Translations under genes and position numbers: made by a program
Shown here: positions 45,856 to 54,775 of the stretch, in pieces
Layout of the letters: each line of letters begins with the position of its first letter
Numbering within the stretch: position 1 is the first letter of the stretch
Source of the DNA: Dicyema japonicum
Lineage: Eukaryota > Dicyemida > Rhombozoa > Dicyemidae
Direction of reading: 5' to 3'
Assembly: GCA_011109175.1 (NCBI GenBank)
Contig: RDEW01000016.1
Location: 672,537-736,536 of the forward strand
DNA length: 64,000 nucleotides
The notes under the pieces: model-generated
Databases searched by the model: none
What the model was told of the DNA's origin: nothing
The model's input: only the letters and a program-made list of their open reading frames with translations

Positions 45856-46859
45856 TTAATTATTTAAAACTCTAGCAGTTTCTAATTTTAATTCTTTAAG
45901 TAAATCATCAAATGAGAAAAGATGAGGAGTGTAGTTGAAGAGTCTGAGTAAACTAACTCTGTCCCAACTGTGGGCTCCATAGTACATTGAAAACTGATTT
46001 GCCAGCATTCGAGCCTGTTCACTACTCTAATCGATGCATTCCATCTCATACCAGAATAGCAGTAGAGAAATATCCATGCATTAGAACCAGAGACTTGGAA
46101 TCGGCAAAATCCGTGAAATGATGCATAGCAAGTGATGGAAGTGCATCTGGTCCTTGTTTCTAGTAGTTTTTAAGTCTACATTACTTTATAGTTTTCCATA
46201 GGATAGAATATTACTGATTTCTCAAAGTAACGGAGGTAAAAGAATTCATAACCCTGAGTCCGTGCTACAGGGAGGACAAACTAGTATAACCCATAAATAA
46301 CCAACATGTGGACACATTACTGCTCTGTCATGTATAGTTGAGAATACGTGATTCTAATTAAAGTCATAAAACAACTGGCATGCAAGCATAAAGGGATCTG
46401 TCTTTGGTTGAGTGATATTCCTTCCATATCTATTATTGATTATTATTGTGGTCACATTCTCGATTTCTTCTCGAGATTTTCTAATTAAAGTCATAAAACA
46501 ACTGGCATGCAAGCATAAAGGGATCTGTCTTTGGTTGAGTGATATTCCTTCCATATCTATTATTGATTATTATTGTGGTCACATTCTCGATTTCTTCTCG
46601 AGATTTGTCTTTTAACATCTCTACTTTCATAATGTCATTTAGACATTTTGATTGACTTTTTGGTTGAGTTGGGGGGATTTCTGCTTGTTTTGGAGGTGGT
46701 TTGTCCTTCAATGTCCTGTAAATATAATGTGGATAACTTACGTATTTATTTTATCCTTGTATTTTGAATAAAATGGGTTGTTTTTTAAATTATCAATTAT
46801 ATTTGAACAACATCTCTTAATAATAACTATATTTTACTAAAATACTAACATCGTAACAT
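45856..46859 (-). CDS. ATPAF1: ATPAF1/Atp11-like F1-ATPase assembly factor
   Basis: Eight exons with introns of 22-26 nt (46827-46849, 46716-46741, 46557-46582, 46354-46375, 46281-46305, 46160-46184, 46027-46051). After collapsing a 127-bp tandem duplication (46352-46605) the frame is perfect and gives 234 aa. It starts MLRFIIKRCCS, a plausible mitochondrial presequence, then NNPFYSKYKDKI, DIMKVEMLKDKSREEI-IWKEY, RAVMCPHFVLPVARTQGYEF, LVLMHGYFSTAILSSEQARM and LLRLFNYTPHLFSF, all in the ATPAF1 order. The protein acts as a chaperone for F1 beta in the mitochondrial matrix. As assembled, the duplication would shift the frame. A second copy of the first exons lies upstream (46866-47038). Confidence 0.85.
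46352..46605. repeat. 127-bp perfect tandem duplication inside ATPAF1
   Basis: 46352-46478 equals 46479-46605. The unit holds one whole exon, two introns and part of another exon. Its exonic part is 79 nt, so it would break the reading frame. Confidence 0.85.
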
Positions 46860-47038
46860 AAATTTGAGGTGGTTTGTCCTTCAATGTCCTGTAAATATAA
46901 TGTGGATAACTTACGTATTTATTTTATCCTTGTATTTTGAATAAAATGGGTTGTTTTTTAAATTATCAATTATATTTGAACAACATCTCTTAATAATAAC
47001 TATATTTTACTAAAATACTAACATCGTAACATAAATTT
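46693..47038. repeat. 173-bp perfect tandem duplication at the ATPAF1 5' end
   Basis: 46693-46865 equals 46866-47038. The unit contains the start codon, exon 1, exon 2 and the first bases of exon 3. The outer copy has no exon 3, so it can only act as upstream sequence. Confidence 0.85.
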
Positions 47039-47059
47039 GAATAAAAATTTTAATTAATA

Positions 47060-47225
47060 TATAAATTTGGTTAATTAAATTGTCAATCTATTTTAATCCC
47101 TCAAGTTGCTCCCTGAATTAAATAATAAGTTGCTCCCTGAATTGTGCTTGGATGTTAAAAAGCTCACGGGCGTGCGAGCCTGACAAATTATCTTTTATTC
47201 ACCTAAAACACTTAAGCCACTACGC
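47060..47225. other. Intergenic
   Basis: AT-rich sequence upstream of the ATPAF1 gene with a small repeat (gttgctccctgaatt twice, about 47104 and 47130). No gene. Confidence 0.3.
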
Positions 47226-47239
47226 AATTGGCTACCTCA

Positions 47240-48350
47240 CGTAAATATACAACCTGTCCATTAACTATAATATTATTCCCTACTTGGCTACCCTATCGCA
47301 GTTCATTGCCGACGGTTTTAACACCCATCCCCCGCCTCACAAACGCACAATCTTGGTTTCTATTGACATCAACAAAGCCTTTGACACTGTTTCGAGGAAA
47401 ATCCTGGTTGGAAAAATATTTTCTAATAATATTGGTCCCAATGTGAAATTATGGCTATTGACATCAACAAAGCCTTTGACACTGTTTCGAGGAAAATCCT
47501 GGTTGGAAAAATATTTTCTAATAATATTGGTCCCAATGTGAAATTATGGCTGGCCAACTTTTTGTCTGGAAGACGTGAAAGAGTAGTCAGTGGTGATCTC
47601 AGATCTAGATCACGATTACTACCGAACTGGGTACCCCAGGGGTCTCCACTTTCACCAATTCTATTCAACCTATTCCTAAACGACCTACCTAATGATGGAG
47701 ACGAAGATTCCCTGCTATTATCCTACGCAGACGATGTAGTCATTGCAATACGGGACCGCTTGACGCAAGTCGCATCCTTTAAGACTCAGACAAAATTGAA
47801 CACTCTCCACGATTGGATTGTTGACAATCGACTTACGATTTCTGCAACCAAGTCTATCTGTTCCGCTTTCACTTCGGACCGTCGTTCTAAGGATGAACCG
47901 AGTCTTTTTATTGGTCCCACTCGGATTCCAGTGACAAGATCCCTCACTGTCCTTGGAGTCAAGTACGACAGTCTACTCAATTTCAACTCCCATGCAAAAG
48001 ACATGATTACCAGGGACCTCCAGAAAATTAACGTTTTACGCGCCCTTGTCCGGAGGACCCCGAGGAATATGGACTTTTCTGTTTCTACCCTCTACCAACA
48101 AACAATCGCGCCAGCCGTTGATTACGCCTCCGTTGCATGGAGATTGCGCTATCGGAGTCTATGGTCCACAGAGTTAACTCCATACACCAGAAAACCATCA
48201 GTTTGCTTTGCCCACGTAATGGATCAACAGTCGACCCACTACTCATGGAATCTAAGACCCGTAGTCGTTGTTCCGGAATTCTTCGCGTCTGTGAGGAAGA
48301 TGGAAACCCGCTTCGTCTGATCATTTCCATGGCAAGAGAAAATCGATTTG
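47240..48350 (+). mobile_element. Jockey/CR1-like LINE (2A family), RT and C-terminus
   Basis: Open frame 47451-48320 carries IDINKAFDTVSRKILVGKIF (motif A), NWVPQGSPLSPILFNLFLND (motif B), LLSYADDVVIAI (intact YADD), NRLTISATKS and VLGVKYDSLLNFNSHAKD, and then the C-terminal helices (TIAPAVDYASVAWRLRYRSL). It is the longest intact RT in the window. A frameshift at about 48290 moves into the frame RVCEEDGNPLRLIISMAREN. A 95-bp tandem duplication lies in motif A (47360-47549). Confidence 0.8.
47360..47549. repeat. 95-bp perfect tandem duplication in the RT motif A region
   Basis: 47360-47454 equals 47455-47549. 95 is not a multiple of three, so it shifts the frame. Without it the RT frame would extend upstream to about 47284 (ATLSQFIADGFNTHPPPHKR). 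Confidence 0.85.
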
Positions 48351-48351
48351 A

Positions 48352-49835
48352 TAGGAAATTCCCCTCCCCGATCGTATTCCTTTGCAAGACCGAGAGAAGG
48401 CTCTTCCGGAATTTGAAAAAAAGAACCACACTTTCCCCTATCTACACGTGTGGACCAATAAGGAAGGCCTGCGCCGCTGCGGAGACGTTGAGTCTAACCC
48501 TGGACCAGCCAGAATAGTCCAACTGAACATAAATGGAATCAAGAACAAAATACTCGAACTTCGGACATTTGTGAAAGAAAATCACATTGATCTGTTGCTA
48601 ATTCAAGAATCTAAACTTTCTCCAAAGAATTCAACACCAGTATTTCCGGGATTCACAGTAATTCGCCGTGACAGAATTGGCAAACTTGGTGGGGGTCTCC
48701 GTTTGAGGACTTAACCAACAGTGCTTACACTATGCTTAAAGGATATGGAAATATCAAACTTTTGGTTACCAAAATACAAATCCCAAGACTATCAATAATA
48801 ATTGTCAGCGCATATCTTCCACTGTTGAGTTCCTAATCGTCCAGTGCTCCCAGACTTACTCCTCTCGCATCACTAAAGGATGTGATTATCTGTGGTGACT
48901 TCAATGCGAAGCACCCACTGTGACTGACAGGACAAACCTACGACAAAAGAGGGAAGATGATAATTGAGGACCTACACAGCCTATGTATACTCAACGATCC
49001 TGCATCCCATACAAGAACACCTACTCGAAGTAACGATAAACCTTCTTCTATCGACATCTCACTGTCATCACCGTCCTTGGCCCCTCTTATTGACTGGTTA
49101 GTGAAGTATGACACCAGGAGTGACCACAATCCAATATTTTTGGAGGTCAAAACGAAGTCACGGATAAAAGGACAATGCCCAACAATAACTAACTACAGCC
49201 TTGCGAATTGGAAAGGATTCAAGGAATACGTCGATAATTGTATTGGACTATTAAATTTCCCCACTTTTCCCTCCGTCGAACAATTAGTGAAATGGTTCAA
49301 CTCCATTATAAACGATGCGAAAAAGAAGTACATTCCTATGGGAAGACGACCAACGTCATCAAAACGTTTCAACACAACGACGAAACATCTGATCAGAGAA
49401 CGAAATTATCTAAAGATGGTAAAATCGCCAACAGAAGAGAACATCAGGAAAATACGAGAATTGAACAGAGAGATCGACAACAACATAAAGACAGAAAATG
49501 CAAATAGATGGACGAGACTATCGAAAACTCTCTACAAAAACCCCCCAATGCAAAGAGTGTGGAAGTGGATCAAAAACATCAAAAAATCCTCCCCAGAGAG
49601 AAAAGTCGAAGTCTACATAAAACCAGACACTCTGATAAAATATTACACATCTATATCCTACAGGAAGTTTTCAAAAGAACACCAAGTATTCCTGAAAAAG
49701 ATTGAACCGAAACGCTCCAATGACTGGATCCTATTTACTAGTCAGGATGTTCTCAGAGCCATATCCAAGGCCAACAACTCAGAGGCCAAAGAACCAAACA
49801 CATTGAGTAGACATGTAATAGGATGGATTTCATAG
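48352..49835 (+). mobile_element. Jockey/CR1-like LINE, 5' part with 2A site and APE endonuclease
   Basis: The frame open from 48352 reads IPLPDRIPLQDREKALPEFE, then the 2A motif (48457-48507), then an APE endonuclease: ARIVQLNINGIKNKILELRT, IDLLLIQESKLSPKN (catalytic Glu), then after a stop at 48714 IIVSAYLPL, VIICGDFNAKHPL and finally TRSDHNPIFLEV (catalytic SDH, 49110-49145). The linker to RT is open (48957-49835: RERNYLKMVKSPTEENIRK, FNSIINDAKKKYIP). The RT is missing after 49835. It follows the upstream RT copy head-to-tail without spacer. Confidence 0.8.
48457..48507 (+). other. 2A ribosome-skipping peptide site in a LINE
   Basis: Encodes NKEGLRRCGDVESNPGP, a perfect match to the 2A consensus D-V/I-E-x-N-P-G-P with the usual leucine/arginine and Cys-Gly before it. 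In 2A peptides the ribosome fails to make the Gly-Pro bond, releasing the upstream part and continuing with Pro. Here that would free the endonuclease/RT polyprotein from the N-terminal ~50 residues. Bases 48481-48507 encode GDVESNPGP. 2A sites are known in some trypanosome and animal non-LTR elements. Confidence 0.88.
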
Positions 49836-49952
49836 AAAAGGAGTACCGGGATGAAGAGTCTAGGCCTAACAGGCGGACTTGGTAGTACCTATTTCGTAAC
49901 ATGTTGTTAATTAATTTTTCATTTTCAAATAAATAAATCAATAATTAGGACT
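49836..49952. other. Short spacer
   Basis: About 115 bp with TTAATTAATTTTTCA and AATAAATAAATCAA, probably the 3' untranslated end of the REL-LINE fragment on the minus strand. No gene. Confidence 0.35.
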
Positions 49953-50205
49953 ACACAATGGCGAAGGCGTTACCTCTGTTAATCGCCATTTCGAGCCTCA
50001 ACCTGAGTCCCTTTCGTGGCTCGCATCTTTTTGAGGAAGTTTGCTTCCAATGCTGTGGAGAAAGGCGTCCGTCTTCGCGCCTACAGTTCCAGTTGTCTCC
50101 ACAGCAATGGGGGCGAAATGGTAATGGTCTCAGAGGGATTCGTACTTATGGATCTTCTTCACCTCCGCCTAAGGCTGTGTCCATATATAATGCATCTTAA
50201 TTTTT
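49953..50205 (-). mobile_element. REL-type LINE C-terminus
   Basis: Minus strand: IAVETTGTVGAKTDAFLHSI, GSKLPQKDASHERDSG, then in a shifted frame RLEMAINRGNAFAIV and a stop at 49955. It is the terminal segment of the REL LINE family (compare PLAVETSGSLAP and ILRGNSKAV at 59.2-59.4 kb). Confidence 0.65.
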
Positions 50206-50224
50206 TCTAAGTCCCATTTTAAAC

Positions 50225-51007
50225 CTATTTTTTATGGTCCCTACCATTTGGGAGTTCTTTTTAAGATATTTTGTAGTAATATTTTGCATTGGTACCAGTT
50301 CGAGAAATTCTTCATAAATATTAAAATCTGAATCACATGCTCTAACAAAGATTGCTAATTTTTTGCAATTCCAACAACGTCGATTGGTTCATCGATCGCA
50401 ATTGAAAAACTGTAGAATTTTAACAATTCAGACTTTAATTGGTGTTTCAAATTTAAAGACATTCTATTAATGTGTTCGGCAAGTGTTTCTGGTTAATGAA
50501 ATATTTTTAAACAAGTGGGCGTTGTCATAACAAATAATTTTTGCTGTTTTAAATGACATTGTTTGATGAAATAGCCATCGCAATATGATTTTCCACTTAT
50601 TGCAAGCATTTTGCTGATTTCATAGCTTGTAGTAACTGATACATTACTTCGATTGTCATTTTTGTGAAATGAGTTGTAACGTAGTTAAATCTTTTCGCAA
50701 TTCATTTAACTTTAAAACACGCATTGGACCTTCTTGGTTAATAAGCAATTTAATACCTTCTAAATAATTGTATGTTTGATGATTAGATTGGTAATTCTTT
50801 TTTAGGTTGTATTCTTTCGGTATAAACTGGTTACATATCAAACAATGTATTTTTTTATCAAAAATAGACAAGTATAACTTATCTCCGTTCATCGTTCAAA
50901 CACAATTAATTAAAATTAAAAAATAACAAAATGACTTTTTTGTGTTTTATAGCCATTAAATCGGGCCGCACCTATGCTTGTCGAGGACCGCGTGTTTGAC
51001 ACCCCTG
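50225..51007 (-). mobile_element. hAT transposon (GTF2IRD2/EPM2AIP1-type), degenerate, with one terminus
   Basis: The minus-strand end CAGGGGTGTCAAACACGCGG (51007 inward) is a typical hAT/Charlie-like terminus. A BED-like finger follows (KIHCLICNQFIPKEYNLKKN, NHQTYNYLEG), then decayed transposase: YQLLQAMKSAKCLQ, YSFSIAIDEPIDVVGIA (the usual 'LAIDESTD'), FVRACDSDFNIYEEFLELVP. Many stops. The other end was not found. Confidence 0.75.
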
Positions 51008-51985
51008 CACAAAAGCAGACTAAAAAAAACGACCTAGCCGGGTGTCCATCTTTTGCTAAGAAGCGGAAACCTTTAGAATAATCTACAAACAACATATCAG
51101 GACCACTTAAGAACCACAAAACCAGACCACCTTTGGCACTTCTTGATACACACAAAGAACTGCTGTATAATAATGCCTACCATAGCAACGTGTTTCGCGA
51201 ACTAGTCAAGAATCCTCAGCCATTTTCTGATAAAACAATGTTAACGGCGATTCATGACCACATCTCCACCGATCTACTGGATGGCCCTTCCCCACTGGTG
51301 GATGACTCAAATATTACTTAGCACAGTTATGTTTTAGACACTTCGTCCTAAGAGAAGAATCGGATTCTTGGACCAATTATAATTGAGAGAAGAATCGGAT
51401 TCTTACACCGGACCAATTATAATTGATTCTACAAGCTTTCACCCGAGACCTCCCTTGAACATCAGAGACCTGTGGAAGCGTCTAGCACTAGCCTCTCCAA
51501 ACACTTTCAGCAGCCTTAACCTACTTAATAGGTCGAAACACCCTTTAGTCATGTCTTTTGTGCTTATTTTTTTTCAAAGCAACCACATGACCAACTGTCC
51601 CGCGGTAAACCTTTCACTATCCTTAACAAAACAAGAGTTCATATTATGCTCTCCACCACAAATTAGGCAACTTTATGTTTCCTTGCAGAAATTATCAGTA
51701 TTAAGACTAAATACCCTTTCTGTCTTATTATCGTGTAGTCCAAAAAAAATAGCGCCTATATTAGTGCTGATAGTTATTTGACAAACCTGTGGACACTTCC
51801 CCCATGTAAATCAGCACAACCATTCAGACTATCCAAAGCATGACTTAATGGAGCACCATTCCTAGTGGATGAAATAGAAAAACGTTCTCATCCCATGTTT
51901 AGTTTCCATAGAGAAGATTGTAGTCTTGTAGGACATTGGTATGAATCTTAATTACCTCAATGTTAGAATGATGAGTAAAAAGTGA
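51008..51985. other. Region with unassigned plus-strand open frames
   Basis: Frames 51133-51321 (DTHKELLYNNAYHSNVFREL) and 51383-51781 (DSTSFHPRPPLNIRDLWKRL) are open but unrecognised. A ~40-bp imperfect direct repeat (agagaagaatcggattcttg) starts at about 51343 and 51388. They may be gene or transposon remains. Confidence 0.25.
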
Positions 51986-51988
51986 ACA

Positions 51989-52627
51989 TCAGTCATTAAA
52001 AAATGAATAAAAATTCTTGGTCTTATTAATGATAGAGCGACCATGTACACCATCAATATGATTGTAAATCATCATAAGTGCAGACATAAAGTATTTACTA
52101 TCAAAGAGTTCCAATGTCATCGCCCGTTCAGACATCTAAAATAACACATACATCCAAACTATAGTCAAACTAAACTTATTCCCACAACAAGTTAATGACA
52201 AATCATGTCCATCATACCCAACAATAATAATATTGGAGTCACACTCTGAGTGACATGACAGATATTCACACACCAAATTGTAGTCTCTGTATCTGAGAGT
52301 AAGAAAATCATATACTTTAAGAATTCTTTCGATTTATCTGTGGCATCGTAAATGTAATCAGTCTTCTCTAAGTGATTGCTTAATTCTGATCGTAAATTAA
52401 ATATATTCTGTGCTTTATTGAAATTATCATTGAATTTGTTGGATATTAGTTTCTCCTGATTGATCACTTCTTCATATTTAATCATCTATATAAAACATTT
52501 ATTTTACGCTTTCTTTTTGTTTTGAGTTTGACTGGGGGGTCATTTCAGAAATGTCAAATATTTTATCTGTTTTATATTTATTAAGTATACCTACGAAATA
52601 TTGTGGATCATACCGTGTATTACACAT
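51989..52627 (-). CDS. Unrecognised host-like protein, about 188 aa
   Basis: A minus-strand gene with short introns of the same type as the known genes: 52486-52507 (22 nt, clear), then one of about 26 nt and one of 24 nt that join the remaining exons in frame to a TGA at 51989. The protein starts at MCNTRYDPQYFVGILNKYKT (52627; Mets at 52543 and 52485 are alternatives), continues with a polar coiled-coil-like helix (VINQEKLISNKFNDNFNKAQ), then NIIIVGYDGHDLSLTC and AMTLELFDSKYFMSALMMIY. No family recognised. After the stop the same frame stays open for 25 more codons, so a readthrough or an unseen splice is possible. Confidence 0.5.
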
Positions 52628-52739
52628 ATTAACTTGCTTTACAAAATTAATATAATAATACCACTAAACAACAAAAAAACAGGCGCCGAATTTATTTATT
52701 AGATTTTTTTATTTTAAAAATATTGCATTAATTTATTGC

Positions 52740-53395
52740 GATTTTATTAAAAACAAGATAATCATGACATATCTTTTATGAAGACGTTGAGGAATTTGAG
52801 ATACAAGAATTTTGTTACCTAGAACCCTTCTTGATGTTTGATCAAACGCCTTAGTTAGGTCAATCGATGCAAGTATGCCTTAAACCTACCACATTTCAAT
52901 TTATTAAAGAAATTAATCAATTGTGGCAAACTCAATACAAGACACCTACTTTGGTTTACCTCACAATTTTCTGACAACTTTGATTAGTTCATAGTAGTTT
53001 CGACGGCAGGTTCCTCTGTTTTTACGTATATGAATTTAGATTGTTCCAAAATAGGGTGACTTCCGATCTTCCATAACCGCGATAGACATTTAACACGTTT
53101 ATCTTCTTTTTGTTATTAAATTTTCAACATGGAGAGAGAATGACATGTCAAAAATCACTTCAAATATCAATGGAGTAAGGTATATTTTTTAGATGTCCCG
53201 GTGAGTGCGAAAAACCATAACGTATAAAGTTATTCAAAACTTATATATGGTCTAAGTAGGCCTCTCCTTTTTAAAACCATGTTGAAATGACAAACCTTGA
53301 GAAAAACTTTGATTTTTGACAAAACCAGCCTTTCCGGATTTTCGACATAAAAAACGCTAAAGCAAATCATTTTTATTATTATTAATAGCAATTTC
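52740..53395 (-). mobile_element. LINE RT scrap and LINE-A tail
   Basis: On the minus strand about 52870-52825 reads ASIDLTKAFDQTSRR (RT motif A). The rest is noncoding. At 53350-53395 is a LINE-A-type tail (GGTTCCGCGGAAATTGC, TATTAATAATAATAAA) that belongs to the copy upstream. Confidence 0.45.
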
Positions 53396-54205
53396 CGCGG
53401 AACCAGAAAAGTTAACTAATTTGAGATTCCACTTTTGCCATGCATCTCAGGATACGCGTTATAAGTCGTTTCCATCCTCCCCTGTTTATCGCAACCGCCC
53501 TCAGATCATCCAGATCCTCTCCTGTTTTAAGTTTTCTTCCTATGCAAGTTAGTTTTTTGTCAAGCGTCGACGGCAACGTTGTTCTTTGTCGACTTTGATA
53601 CGTTGCTTTGTTTAATACAGAAAAGTACGATTCCATGGCCTGATTGGCCGGTGCCAATTCCGAAGCTCTTACGATATGTCCAAAGCCATTTCGCCGAAGT
53701 CACTTTATTCCCAATCTTTGTTGCTTGAGTAATTGTGTAGATCTCGTCGTAGGTCAATACTTTTATTCGTAATGATAAGTCTATACAAAGTCGGGTTCTT
53801 TTTCGTTTTTCTGGGTTTTTAAATAGGACAGAGGTGTGTAAGTTTCCATTGGTTGTATATCCTCGTCAATGAGAGATTCCATAATCATCAAGATTCTTTA
53901 GAGGATCATTGTGATTTTAACAGGTCCTCTCTTTGTGTCACCATCTCTATCTTCGGTGATAAGTTATATATGACCTCAATTCAGACCACAACCTAATTCT
54001 TCTTTGAATCGAACCACTCTCGCCTATTGTTAGGCACTTGAAAACCATAAAAACGTGCAAAATGGAATTCATTAAAAACGGAAAAATTACTAATGAGGAT
54101 AATCTCTGGCTGAAAAATAGTCTCTTTAATTCGATTTCTTTTTTTGACTAAAGCCGACCTTCCATATCCCCTGAAGTAGTTAAGGTGACGTTTAGCCATA
54201 GATCC
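53396..54205 (-). mobile_element. LINE-A C-terminal domain, decayed
   Basis: LTYDEIYTITQATKIGNKVT, a W-LFGHIVRAS-like segment in a second frame, ELAPANQAMESYFSV, RTTLPSTLDKKLTCIGRKL, EDLDDLRAVAINRGGWKRLI and a stop at 53412. An open frame further upstream (54199-53993) may be its N-terminal neighbour. Confidence 0.6.
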
Positions 54206-54770
54206 AAGATAGTGCGGTTTACATATGCGACTATTTTCCGTGGAAGTACTGCAATCGGGTATCGCAGTAGTTTGTTAGTAATGAAGTAAGTTATTATACA
54301 TTAAACACAGCAAATTAAGTTCTGGAAAAGTAATATGAAACGGTAGGGCTTGCCAACCGACTTCTCCCAGACAGTCTCCCGAGAAGTCAGTAAACACATG
54401 GTAATCTCTGAAAAATGTACCAGAAACGTTAATGCGTTAAATGTTAAAAATCTAAACCTAACGTGGAACAATGATCATTATGCAGGTTTTGGATCTGAAG
54501 ATCTAAATATTGGATAAATTGAAAAAGACTCTGCAATTTACTGTTTCGTGTAAAAGAATTGTACGAGCCAAGACCTTCGATTATGTATAAAAGGATAAAT
54601 TATGTCAAAAAGAAGCAATTGCAAAGTTGAAGTGGTTTTTATGTTTTCGTATAAGTTTGGAAGTACTATTAATTTATGGGTTTCAAGAAAGGAGTCTTGT
54701 TAAATTGGTCTGTTTGCACCACTAAAAACAAATTTGAGAATAGTTAAAAAGGAACCAACAAAAGCATAAT
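54206..54770. other. No gene seen
   Basis: AT-rich, only short open frames, nothing assignable. Includes the 3' flank of the PITRM1 gene. Confidence 0.3.
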
Positions 54771-54775
54771 AGTAA

